Notes: a model not told the origin generated them from the sequence alone. A DNA stretch of 64,000 nucleotides from Flavobacterium psychrophilum (GCA_945872245.1 CAMBZB010000004.1:40821-104820); one strand, 5' to 3'; shown: positions 8,445-15,947, numbered from the stretch's first letter. Numbers and translations: made by a program.

Positions 8445-8475
8445 TTTGCAAATCATATAATTATACCTATATTTG
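8445..8475 (+). promoter_or_regulatory. promoter of tRNA-Arg
   Basis: TTTG at 8445-8448, then 19 bases, then TATATTTG at 8468-8475. This is a textbook Bacteroidota promoter, with the mature tRNA beginning 13 bases after the -7 box. Confidence 0.75.
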
Positions 8476-8488
8476 CACCCACAAAATA

Positions 8489-8562
8489 GGCCTTGTGGCG
8501 CAACTGAATAGCGCACTTGATTACGGCTCAAGAGGTTACTGGTTTGAATCCAGTCAAGGTCA
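8489..8562 (+). tRNA. tRNA-Arg, anticodon ACG
   Basis: A 74-base cloverleaf can be drawn by hand. The acceptor stem is GGCCTTG with CAAGGTC (one G-T pair), the D stem GCGC/GCGC, the anticodon stem CTTGA/TCAAG, the anticodon loop TTACGGC with ACG at 8523-8525, a five-base variable loop, and the T stem ACTGG/CCAGT with loop TTTGAAT. The 3' CCA is not encoded (CGA follows). ACG needs A34-to-inosine editing and then reads CGU, CGC and CGA. The gene has its own promoter and is followed by an intrinsic terminator, so it is a single-gene unit. Confidence 0.95.
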
Positions 8563-8582
8563 CGAATAAATACTATTATAAG

Positions 8583-8614
8583 AAAAAACGCCAAGCTCGC
8601 TTGAGCGTTTTTTT
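8583..8614 (+). terminator. intrinsic terminator of tRNA-Arg
   Basis: AAAAAACGC (8583-8591) pairs with GCGTTTTTT (8605-8613), extended by CAAG/CTTG around a CTCG loop with one bulged A, and is followed by T residues. Confidence 0.8.
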
Positions 8615-8632
8615 GTTAATAGTATTTTCAAA

Positions 8633-8730
8633 GCGGAGCTTTATTGGATGTTGCGGAGCAAAATCCAGCCAAAAACAACAGATTGAAATCTTTGATTGAA
8701 AAGGCTTTCCATTTCCACTGCGGAGCTTTA
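8633..8730. repeat. short direct repeat in the gap after tRNA-Arg
   Basis: GCGGAGCTTTA occurs at 8633-8643 and again at 8720-8730, and GCGGAGC once more at about 8653. The gap 8615-8793 holds no credible gene. The frame that runs through it starts inside the tRNA and is not supported. Confidence 0.5.
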
Positions 8731-8793
8731 TCTAGAAAGACGAAGTCAATCCATTTAAATACATAACAGATTTGGATAACAAACCCCAAATAA

Positions 8794-9363
8794 ATGATGG
8801 ACTATTTCCTAGATATTGAATACAACAACCTTACTTACGGCGAGGAAGAAGTCAATTTCAAGGAATTCGAATGTTGCACATTCAATTACTGTGAATTCTC
8901 GCAATGTGTGTTTCTGGCAGTCACTTTTATCGATTGTGTTTTCAATGATTGTAATTTCAATGCTGCCAAAATCAATTATGTGGCGCTGAGAACCGTGACT
9001 TTCAATCGTTGCGAGATGAAAGAAGTCAATTTTGCTATGTGCGACAAATTGATTTTCGACATTACCTTTAATCATTGCGTGCTGGATTTCTCGAAGTTTT
9101 ACACCTTAAAGCTCAAAGGCACTTCCTTTGTAAATTGCAGCCTTATAGCGGTTGATTTCATGAGCGCCGATTTAACCGAAGTCGATTTTGACGCTTGCGA
9201 TTTGTATCGCTCAGAATTTGCCAAAGCCATTGCCAACAAAGCCAATTTCAAAACTAGCTACAACTACACCATTGACCCCACGAAAACCAAAATCAAGAAA
9301 GCCATTTTTGCTTTGGCGGGCTTAAAAGGACTCTTAACAAAATACGAGGTCGTGGTAGAATAA
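8794..9363 (+). CDS. pentapeptide-repeat protein
   Basis: The 189 residues are dominated by the A(D/N)LxF-like pattern with cysteine or aspartate before hydrophobic positions, for example CEFSQCVFLAVTFIDCVFND and ADLTEVDFDACDLYRSEF. This predicts a right-handed quadrilateral beta-helix of about 30 repeats, followed by a short helical C terminus (KIKKAIFALAGLKGLLTKY). Related folds include Qnr/McbG-type gyrase-protecting proteins, but many pentapeptide proteins have other or unknown roles. No signal peptide is present, so it is cytosolic. Either of two adjacent ATG codons could start it. It is the first protein gene after tRNA-Arg in the accessory block. Confidence 0.85.
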   Translation: MMDYFLDIEYNNLTYGEEEVNFKEFECCTFNYCEFSQCVFLAVTFIDCVFNDCNFNAAKINYVALRTVTFNRCEMKEVNFAMCDKLIFDITFNHCVLDFSKFYTLKLKGTSFVNCSLIAVDFMSADLTEVDFDACDLYRSEFAKAIANKANFKTSYNYTIDPTKTKIKKAIFALAGLKGLLTKYEVVVE

Positions 9364-9532
9364 TTTCTATTCACACCCGAACAATCTGGATTTACTAGTA
9401 GACAAAAGTCCTTTTGAGAATTATTAAATAAATTTGATATATTTGGAATGCAATATGCTCAGGAGTAGCGATTATATAGAAGCTATACCTCAGTTTTAAT
9501 GCGCGTAGTGAAAGACATTACAAATATATTTG

Positions 9533-9540
9533 TACTTTTG
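9533..9540 (+). promoter_or_regulatory. -7 promoter element of the toxin-antitoxin operon
   Basis: TACTTTTG matches TAnnTTTG, 20 bases before the antitoxin ATG. An imperfect inverted repeat around 9461-9491, including TATAG/CTATA at 9475-9487, could be an autoregulatory operator, which is inference. Confidence 0.45.
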
Positions 9541-9560
9541 AATTGCTAAATCTTTGAGTT

Positions 9561-9800
9561 ATGAATATTGAATTAAACATACTAAACAAAAAATTGGAAT
9601 TGATCCAATGGCTTTCAACTATTGAAGACTCAACTATTATTGAGAAAATAATGGATTTGAGAAAAAAAGAAAGTAAAGATTGGTGGAATTCAATTTCTGA
9701 AAGTGAAAAAGAATCAATCGAAAAAGGGCTAAATGATGCCGATGCAGGAAAACTAAATCCTCACTCAAACGCCAGAAAACTTTATGAAAAATGGCTATAA
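9561..9800 (+). CDS. antitoxin of a type II toxin-antitoxin pair
   Basis: The 79-residue protein matches the short antitoxins found upstream of RelE/ParE toxins in Bacteroidota. A helical N-terminal part (KLELIQWLSTIEDSTIIEKI) would dimerise or bind DNA, and a charged C-terminal half (ESEKESIEKGLNDADAGKLNPHSNARKLYEKWL) would wrap the toxin. The segment with SxxEKESIEKGLxDADAGK is the usual signature. The last 17 bases overlap the toxin gene, the classical coupled arrangement. It should neutralise the toxin and repress the shared promoter. Confidence 0.85.
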   Translation: MNIELNILNKKLELIQWLSTIEDSTIIEKIMDLRKKESKDWWNSISESEKESIEKGLNDADAGKLNPHSNARKLYEKWL

Positions 9801-10089
9801 AATTCTTTGGACAGATTTTGCTCTGAAAGAATTAGAAAATACTATCGAATATTTAGAAGAAAATTGGACAGAAAAAGAAATGCAAAATTTAGCTGTAAAT
9901 ATTGAGGAAACATTAATCTTAATTTCTCAAAATCCTGATTTATTTCAAGTTTCGGAAGTTAAAAAAGATATTAAAAGAGTTGTTATTCTATCTCATAATA
10001 CAATGTATTATAGAGTTAAGAATAATCAAATTGAAATTATTTCATTTTTCTCAAATAGGCAAAATCCGAAAAAAAGGAAATTGAAATAA
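9784..10089 (+). CDS. RelE/ParE-family toxin
   Basis: The 101-residue basic protein has the RelE/ParE fold pattern. It opens with a strand (YKILWTDFALKELENTIEYLEENW), has two helices, and then the core strands KRVVILSHNTMYYRV and IEIISFFSNRQNPKK. The ending with FxxRQNPKK is typical of the ParE-like branch found in Flavobacteria. It could be an mRNA interferase or a gyrase inhibitor; sequence alone does not decide. The 17-base overlap with the antitoxin supports translational coupling. Both genes look intact. Codon use appears more AT-rich than in the flanking core genes, consistent with horizontal acquisition. Confidence 0.85.
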   Translation: MKNGYKILWTDFALKELENTIEYLEENWTEKEMQNLAVNIEETLILISQNPDLFQVSEVKKDIKRVVILSHNTMYYRVKNNQIEIISFFSNRQNPKKRKLK

Positions 10090-10166
10090 ACTAAACCATC
10101 TCATAACACTTGCTAAAACTCATGGCTAGTTTTCAGTTTATTGTTCGTTTCTTTTTCCTAAATTCG

Positions 10167-10224
10167 TTTTCTCCTAGTGGAGAAAAATCGGTCGCCAAGC
10201 CACGACTACTTGTGGCGCAGCGAC
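10167..10224. repeat. two adjacent palindromes upstream of the zinc-ribbon protein
   Basis: The first hairpin is TTTTCTCC-TAGT-GGAGAAAA (10167-10186). The second pairs GTCGC/GCGAC (10191-10195 with 10220-10224) and, inside that, GCCAC/GTGGC (10199-10203 with 10212-10216). The second is locally GC-rich compared with its surroundings and looks like a REP-type or mobile-element-derived structure. Whether it is dispersed in the genome cannot be seen from this window. Confidence 0.5.
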
Positions 10225-10258
10225 GTCAGTGGTAATGATGCTAATAATATAAATTACT

Positions 10259-12043
10259 TTGAGTAATAAGCGGAATACAGAATGGCTAATAGCGGAATCC
10301 AAATTATGTTTTGGTGATGACCTTGATTATGGCGCAGCAGTGTATATAGATGCAAAAACCAAAATCAAGTTTCTTTGCAAAAAACACGACTATTCATTCG
10401 AACAAACTTTAAATAACCACCTCAATTCTAAACATCCTTGTAAATTCTGTCTGCAAGAATCACGTCGCGCAGCATTGTCTGACAGCATTAATACATTCAA
10501 GAATAAAATTCAATCAATTTATGGTAACCTATTTGATTTCGAAAATGTAAATTACGTTAACCAGAGAACCCTAGTTTCTTTGAAATGTTTAAAGCATAAC
10601 AAAGTTATTACTAAAGAACCCCAAGTATTTTTGAGAGGTCATGGTTGTGATTTGTGTGCTAAGGAAGAATCATCTGCAAATTTGAGTGAGCGAACTCTGT
10701 ATGAAATAAATAGTTTCGTTTCGAAATTAAATGGCAAATGTCTTTCAAAAACTTATCTAAATAACGAATCTAAACTAGACTTTGAGTGTAATGCTGGTCA
10801 TAAGTTTCAAAAATCTTGGAGTGAAGTAAAAAACTCACTTCGATGGTGTTCAAAATGTTCTCCTAATAGGTTGATCGGTGAGACAATAGCGCGATTAATG
10901 CTTGAACATCTTTTAAATATCAAACTTCCATCACTTTACATCAAACAAATGGATGGTTTACAATTAGACGGATACAATGAAACTCAAAAAATTGCTTTCG
11001 AGTATCAGGGCTATCAGCATTTTACAGACAAAAGTCATTTTCATCAAAGCAACAAACGGTTTGAAGATCAATTAAAACGAGACCAATATAAGAAAGCACT
11101 TTGCAAACAAAATGGTATTATTTTAATTGAAATTTTTGAATTTAAAACAATACGTTCAGGTAGAATTCAACTTTTCTTTGAACAGGTAAAAGAAAAATTA
11201 CGTGAACTAAACATTGTATATAGAGATGAATCATTTGATCTAGATTTGATTGAATTGTATCGAGGAAGAAAAAGTGAACTCTACGAATTAGCAAAAGAAA
11301 TAGTCGAAAAAAATAATTGTAAAATTCAAGGATTTATTGGCTCTGAAAGCAAACACAATTACTTCTGTGCAAATGGTCATGAAATAACCAATAGAACTCT
11401 CGGAGTTATTATAAAATCTAATGCGTCTTGTCCTCATTGTGACTCTGAACGTCGATTCGAAGAACTTAAGAATATTATTGAATCAAAGGGAGGTAGAATA
11501 TTAGACAGAAATTTAAAAACAAAAGGGTTATCTGAGAACTACAATTGGATTTGCGATCAAGGACATCAATGTATATCGAAAGGACAATATCTTTATGATG
11601 GATTTTGGTGTCGTACTTGTCAAATTGAAAATAAAAAGGTAAAACTACCCCCTAATATAATTCAACAATTAGTGAAAGACGCTACTAGCGGTCAATTCTA
11701 TCAAAAAGATATTCCTCATAAATATGGAATTGGTTCAGCTGTATATAGAAGGATTATTAAAGAACTGAAGATACAAACAAATTACCTTCCACAAGATAGA
11801 ACCATACAAACTAAAAGAACTAATGGAAGGATAGTACAAATTAGTCCTGATAATTTTCAAATAATTAAGATATTTGATTGCTTGGAAGCTGTGAAGAATG
11901 ATGAGAAAGGTTTATTCAAACCTGAGGGAATTAGGCACCAAATTAAGAAATATAAAAAAGCATACGGTTATTATTGGAGCAAAGAGGAAGACCTAGAAGA
12001 AACCATAAAATTGATAAAAACAAATACCACTAACAGCAAATAA
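10259..12043 (+). CDS. multi-zinc-ribbon protein with PD-(D/E)XK-like nuclease core and HTH/NUMOD1-like C terminus
   Basis: The 594-residue protein contains five zinc ribbons, each CxxH or CxxxH followed by CxxC: Cys40/His43/Cys61/Cys64, 110/113/130/133, 177/181/197/200, 370/374/391/394 and 432/436/451/454. Between the third and fourth lies a nuclease-like segment (about 205-300): Glu208 in a helix, LDGY with Asp237, AFEYQGYQH with Glu248, Gln250 and His254, then KRDQYKKALCKQNGIILIEI. This resembles the Vsr/EDxHD branch of the PD-(D/E)XK superfamily. Residues 463-505 look like a helix-turn-helix and 523-575 (GRIVQISPDNFQIIKIFD to GYYW) like a NUMOD1 module of homing endonucleases. I infer a DNA-binding endonuclease, either mobile (homing-like) or defensive. 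The start is uncertain: only TTG 10259 is available, because an in-frame TAA (10250-10252) separates it from an upstream ATG-ATG. Confidence 0.75.
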   Translation: MSNKRNTEWLIAESKLCFGDDLDYGAAVYIDAKTKIKFLCKKHDYSFEQTLNNHLNSKHPCKFCLQESRRAALSDSINTFKNKIQSIYGNLFDFENVNYVNQRTLVSLKCLKHNKVITKEPQVFLRGHGCDLCAKEESSANLSERTLYEINSFVSKLNGKCLSKTYLNNESKLDFECNAGHKFQKSWSEVKNSLRWCSKCSPNRLIGETIARLMLEHLLNIKLPSLYIKQMDGLQLDGYNETQKIAFEYQGYQHFTDKSHFHQSNKRFEDQLKRDQYKKALCKQNGIILIEIFEFKTIRSGRIQLFFEQVKEKLRELNIVYRDESFDLDLIELYRGRKSELYELAKEIVEKNNCKIQGFIGSESKHNYFCANGHEITNRTLGVIIKSNASCPHCDSERRFEELKNIIESKGGRILDRNLKTKGLSENYNWICDQGHQCISKGQYLYDGFWCRTCQIENKKVKLPPNIIQQLVKDATSGQFYQKDIPHKYGIGSAVYRRIIKELKIQTNYLPQDRTIQTKRTNGRIVQISPDNFQIIKIFDCLEAVKNDEKGLFKPEGIRHQIKKYKKAYGYYWSKEEDLEETIKLIKTNTTNSK

Positions 12044-12050
12044 ACGCCAC

Positions 12051-12180
12051 TATCGCAACCGATAGCACGAATTTGCAATCCGTTCCCGTAAAGAAATAAA
12101 ACTAAAACTACATCTAAACAATGTGTTTTTTTTTTAAGAATAACACGACCGCTCGGAGTTGTGATTCGTAATCCCATTCG
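12051..12180. repeat. dyad-rich non-coding sequence downstream of the zinc-ribbon gene
   Basis: The 172-base gap after the nuclease-like gene contains TATCG-CAAC-CGATA (12051-12064), GTGTT/AACAC around a T-run (12123-12127 with 12142-12146), and the related phrases GAATTTGCAATCCG and GATTCGTAATCCC. The GCACGAATTTGCAATCC phrase resembles REP-like palindromes that I associate with Bacteroidota transposases (recollection, not verified). No transposase gene is present. Confidence 0.4.
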
Positions 12181-12215
12181 TTAGCACAGGTTTACTTGTA
12201 TATAGCTGAAAATCG

Positions 12216-12890
12216 TTAAACAATTCTTCCGTCTTCCATCGTAATGGTTCTGTTGGTTCTTTTAGCAAAATCAATATCGTGGGTCACAATCAACAAAGTC
12301 TGATTGTTTTCTTGGGTCAGTTTGCTGAAAATATCAAAAACAAGGTCGCTATTTTTCTTATCTAAATTTCCTGTAGGTTCGTCTCCCATAATAATCAAAG
12401 GATCATTAATCAAGGCACGCGCAATCGCCACTCTTTGCTTTTGGCCGCCACTGAGCTGGTTTGGCATTTTAAGCGCTTGGTCTTCCATGTCCAAGGTTTT
12501 TAGGTGTTCCATCGCGCGGTGTTCCACTTCTTTCTGGGAATATTTACCCAACTTCATACCAGGTAACATGACGTTTTTCAACACATTGTATTCCGAAAGT
12601 AAATAATGAAACTGAAATACAAACCCAATATTTTCGCTACGTATTTGGGCCAATTCTTTGTCTGGTTTTCCTGTAATTAATTCCTCATGAATAAACAATT
12701 GCCCTTCATAATCGGTATCCATGGTAGAAAGCAAGTACAATAAAGTCGATTTTCCGCAACCTGATTTCCCCACAATAGAAACAAACTCTCCATGATCGAT
12801 ACTCATGTTGATTTCTTTAAGCACCTGAAATTTTACAGGATCAAAAAAATATTTAGACAAACCAATGGTTTCGATTACTTTATTTCCCAT
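12216..12890 (-). CDS. ABC transporter ATP-binding protein (MacB/LolD-like)
   Basis: The 224-residue ATPase has all ABC motifs: Walker A GKSGCGKST, Q-loop FVFQ, signature LSGGQKQR, Walker B LIIMGDEPTGNLD and the H-loop histidine in LLIVTHD. The EPTGNLD form and the short length place it in the MacB/LolD/FtsE group, which couple ATP to conformational work on FtsX-like permeases, not to direct transport through the membrane. It is the last gene of a three-gene operon (adaptor, permease, ATPase) with one base between it and the permease. It likely powers efflux of a hydrophobic compound or peptide through an outer-membrane channel encoded elsewhere. Confidence 0.93.
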   Translation of the reverse strand: MGNKVIETIGLSKYFFDPVKFQVLKEINMSIDHGEFVSIVGKSGCGKSTLLYLLSTMDTDYEGQLFIHEELITGKPDKELAQIRSENIGFVFQFHYLLSEYNVLKNVMLPGMKLGKYSQKEVEHRAMEHLKTLDMEDQALKMPNQLSGGQKQRVAIARALINDPLIIMGDEPTGNLDKKNSDLVFDIFSKLTQENNQTLLIVTHDIDFAKRTNRTITMEDGRIV

Positions 12891-12891
12891 G

Positions 12892-14151
12892 TTATTTCCC
12901 TCTAATAATTTCTACCGGATCTACCCTACTGGCTTTCAAAGCGGGGAACAATCCGGCAATAGCCGTTGTGAATAAGGCAAACGTAATTCCTATAAAATAA
13001 AAAAACGGATTATAGCTGATAGGATATGTTTTTATGGTGGGCAAAGCAGCCGTCACAAAAGGAATGATGTCAATTATGGAGGAGAAAATATAACCAAACA
13101 GCAACCCAAACAATCCGCCTACCAAACCTATAATCAGAGAAAGGGAAACAAATATCCATTTGACATCACTGCCCGAAAAACCAGTCGCTTTCAAGATGGC
13201 AATGCTATCCATTTTTTCGTAAATCATCATGTTCAGAATATTATAAATCCCAAAACCCGCCACAATCAGCAACACCACGCCTACGGAATAGGAAATGATA
13301 CTTCGTACCGAGCTTCCGGTTTCGAACTGGGAATTGGTGGTTTGATAATCTATCGTGTCCACATTAAATTTACTTTGAAACTCTTTGGCAACGATTGGGG
13401 CCGAAGTCATGTCGAACAATTTTACTTGAATGTCGGTAATGTAATTTGTGGGTTCGCCTAATATTTTCTGGGCCGTATCCAATGAAGTATAACTGGCAAC
13501 ATCATCGATTTCAGCAATGCCTATTTGCGATATACCAACGATTTTAAGCGATGCTAAACTGCCTTTTGAAGAGGAGATTTTAATGATGTCACCCGTTGTG
13601 AGCAACATTTTATCGGCCAGTCCTTTTCCGATGATGATACTGTTGTTTTGCATCAAATCAGTCAGATTTCCTTCGATGATATAATCGCTGATTTTGAATA
13701 ATTTTTCTTCCGACAGTACATCAATTCCATTAATTACTCCCGAAATAGCGATAGTTCCCGAATTGAAAAATACGGGCGTGGTTACCTTTGGCGCGACGTC
13801 GATAATCCGAGAATCTTCTTTTAAAACCCTAATGATGGTTTCGCCATTATAGATGGATTTCCCTCTGTCTTTTGGCTTTATGGAATTGACAAAATTAATA
13901 TTGTCTTTGTATTGCGCCGACAAAGAAATGGGTTGATTTTCAGGAGGTTTAATTTCATTATACAAAAGAATATGAGGCGTTCTGTTGAGCATCAAGCCAT
14001 CTAGCATATCGTTTAAACCATGCATAAAACTCACCAAGGAAATAAACATGGCAATACCAAAAGTCACGCCAATAGAGGCTACGACCGTTTGTTTTAGTCG
14101 TGCCCGAAGCAAATGCAGTGCTATATTCAGGATGAGTTTATAGTTCGTCAT
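12892..14151 (-). CDS. FtsX/MacB-type ABC transporter permease
   Basis: The 419-residue protein has the four-helix layout of type VII ABC permeases. One N-terminal helix (VVASIGVTFGIAMFISLVSF) is followed by a periplasmic domain of about 230 residues with MacB-like segments (IIIGKGLADKM, GDIIKISSS, VKLFDMTSAP). Three C-terminal helices begin at YSVGVVLLIVAGFGIYNILN and end with LFPALKASRVDPVEIIRGK, the hallmark C terminus of FtsX-domain permeases. Its start overlaps the adaptor stop by four bases. With the adjacent ATPase and adaptor it forms a MacAB-like tripartite pump; no TolC-like gene is nearby. Confidence 0.93.
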   Translation of the reverse strand: MTNYKLILNIALHLLRARLKQTVVASIGVTFGIAMFISLVSFMHGLNDMLDGLMLNRTPHILLYNEIKPPENQPISLSAQYKDNINFVNSIKPKDRGKSIYNGETIIRVLKEDSRIIDVAPKVTTPVFFNSGTIAISGVINGIDVLSEEKLFKISDYIIEGNLTDLMQNNSIIIGKGLADKMLLTTGDIIKISSSKGSLASLKIVGISQIGIAEIDDVASYTSLDTAQKILGEPTNYITDIQVKLFDMTSAPIVAKEFQSKFNVDTIDYQTTNSQFETGSSVRSIISYSVGVVLLIVAGFGIYNILNMMIYEKMDSIAILKATGFSGSDVKWIFVSLSLIIGLVGGLFGLLFGYIFSSIIDIIPFVTAALPTIKTYPISYNPFFYFIGITFALFTTAIAGLFPALKASRVDPVEIIRGK

Positions 14152-15242
14152 TGGGGTTTATAAATGGTTTCTTCTGCTTGTAAACCTTCCAATATTTCTG
14201 CTTTTTGATAATCACTCAATCCAATTTTAACTTTTCTTTTCTCGTCTTTGTTCACCAAAACATATTGGCCTTGAATCAAATAACTTTTTGGAATGGTAAT
14301 AACCTTCTTTTTTGTTTTGATAATAATATTGGCTTCGGCGGTTAAATTTGGATAGAGCTTTTGTGGTGGTTTCACAAAATGGGCTTCTATTTTAAATGTA
14401 CGGGAACGCTCCTGCATGATGGGATAAATTTTGTCTACCACAGCTTCAAAAACTTGTCCTTTATAACTGTCCATCGTCACCAAAACCTTTTGACCCAAGT
14501 TTACGAGAACCATGTCATTTTCATCAACTTCCAATTCAAGCAAAAAGGAATTCGATTCGCCAATAATGGCCAATGGGGTTTGGGTGGTGATTAAAGTTCC
14601 TTCTTTCACAGGAATATCAAACAATTGTCCTGAAAAAGCACTTTTTACACTAAAATCACTTTGGGATTTTTGACTAATTTTGAGGTTGATATTGTTCCGA
14701 CTTTGATCGTTTTGCAACTGGGCTTTGAGTTGTGCCAATTGCTTTTTTGCAGTTTCGTAATTGATTTTGGAACTTTTATATCCCAGTTCTACCCTTTCAA
14801 AATCAACTTCAGAAATAATTTGGTATTGCTTTATCCTTTTATTCCTATTGTAAATGGATTCGTCCAACGCTAATTTGTCTTTGGCAGCTTGCACTTTCAT
14901 TTCCATCTCGGAAATTTTATCCTGAATATAGTGATTGCTTTCCTGACTCAATTGGTAGGCTAATCGGGCATTTTCAGTATTCAAATCGGCTTTCTCTTGC
15001 TCTAACTCAAACAATAGTTGACCTTCTTTAACAGACTGTCCAACATCAACTTTTATTTTTTGCAAAACCCCATTTACCGTTGAATAAACCGTGTATTGCC
15101 CAACTGCTTTTACAACACCGGAAGCATACACACTTTGTGTTACATCCCCAACGGTGGGTTTGATTTCTTCGGTGTCTTTTTTGGAACAGGAAATACTAAT
15201 TAAAAAATATATAGAAAGTAATGATACTGCTGAAGCCCTCAT
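14148..15242 (-). CDS. periplasmic adaptor lipoprotein of MacA/HlyD family
   Basis: The 364-residue protein opens with a lipoprotein signal (ISISC, lipidation at about Cys19). It follows the membrane-fusion-protein plan: a lipoyl half-motif (GVLQKIKVDVGQSVKEGQLLFELEQEKA), a coiled-coil hairpin of about 100 residues (from NTENARLAYQLSQ to NINLKISQKSQ), the second lipoyl half (FDIPVKEGTLI), then beta-barrel and membrane-proximal domains (FLLELEVDENDMVLVNLGQKVLV). It links the inner-membrane permease to an outer-membrane duct. It is the first gene of the operon and has a -7 promoter box 48 bases upstream. Confidence 0.92.
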   Translation of the reverse strand: MRASAVSLLSIYFLISISCSKKDTEEIKPTVGDVTQSVYASGVVKAVGQYTVYSTVNGVLQKIKVDVGQSVKEGQLLFELEQEKADLNTENARLAYQLSQESNHYIQDKISEMEMKVQAAKDKLALDESIYNRNKRIKQYQIISEVDFERVELGYKSSKINYETAKKQLAQLKAQLQNDQSRNNINLKISQKSQSDFSVKSAFSGQLFDIPVKEGTLITTQTPLAIIGESNSFLLELEVDENDMVLVNLGQKVLVTMDSYKGQVFEAVVDKIYPIMQERSRTFKIEAHFVKPPQKLYPNLTAEANIIIKTKKKVITIPKSYLIQGQYVLVNKDEKRKVKIGLSDYQKAEILEGLQAEETIYKPQ

Positions 15243-15289
15243 TTTAGATGCTTTTAAAAACTATTGATAAAATGGAAGAATTTTACATC

Positions 15290-15297
15290 CAAATATA
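15290..15297 (-). promoter_or_regulatory. -7 promoter element of the MacAB-like operon
   Basis: On the minus strand TATATTTG matches TAnnTTTG, 48 bases from the adaptor ATG. No -33 TTTG at ideal spacing was found. Confidence 0.45.
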
Positions 15298-15375
15298 CGA
15301 CAAAATAGCCTTTGTAAATACATACTAGCCTTATAATTATAGGAAAAAGTGTCGTTTTATCACTACCAAATTGAT

Positions 15376-15873
15376 TTACATATTCAACTCCATTTTATAA
15401 TCTTCCATTAAATAGCCGTGCCCAATAGAAATATCTTCTTCGGCAACGATTTGAAAACCCAAATTTTGATAAAAGGCAAAAGCCTTATTGAATCGGTTCA
15501 CATTCAAAGAAAGCGTGTCGGAGCGGTTTTCTTTGGCTAAAGCCACAATTTTGTCTAGCATCAATTTTCCCATTCCTTTACCCTGATGTTCAGTAAGTAA
15601 ATAGAATTTGTGCAATCGAGTAGAGTTTGAATTCAAATAATGGTGTTCGTAAGAGGCAAAACCAAGACAAATTTCATTTTCCTTAAGCACTAAAAAATGA
15701 TGCCTCTTGTTCACTAGCTTATCCGTCAAAGTTTCTTCAGAATAGAATAAATCCAACATATAATCCATTTGCGCTTTCGATAGGATTTCACCATATGTGA
15801 CCGGCCAAGTTTTAAAAGCAATTTCTCGAATTACTTTGATGTCTTTTATTGTAGCCTCAGAAATTGTTATCAT
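15376..15873 (-). CDS. GNAT family N-acetyltransferase
   Basis: The 165-residue protein has the GNAT fold: an N-terminal strand-helix (MITISEATIKDIKVIREIAFKTWP), a central LHKFYLLTEHQGKGMGKLMLDKIV segment containing the acetyl-CoA pyrophosphate-binding QGKGMG loop, and the C-terminal LNVNRFNKAFAFYQNLGFQIV signature. It should transfer an acetyl group from acetyl-CoA to an amine; the acceptor is unknown. It lies 74 bases downstream of kdsC on the same strand. Confidence 0.9.
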   Translation of the reverse strand: MITISEATIKDIKVIREIAFKTWPVTYGEILSKAQMDYMLDLFYSEETLTDKLVNKRHHFLVLKENEICLGFASYEHHYLNSNSTRLHKFYLLTEHQGKGMGKLMLDKIVALAKENRSDTLSLNVNRFNKAFAFYQNLGFQIVAEEDISIGHGYLMEDYKMELNM

Positions 15874-15947
15874 TGTAGGTGGATGAATTTCGTTAGAACT
15901 TTCACATTTTAATCAGAAAAAGCAAAACCACAAAAGCAAGCTACATA

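Noticed and set aside
8517..8699. 60-residue frame starting inside tRNA-Arg
   Set aside because: It begins in the anticodon stem of the tRNA and runs through the terminator, so it is not a gene.
8489..12215. tRNA-anchored genomic island with attachment-site duplication
   Set aside because: I looked for a second copy of the tRNA 3' end (TTTGAATCCAGTCAAGG) downstream and for an integrase and found neither, so only an accessory block is claimed.
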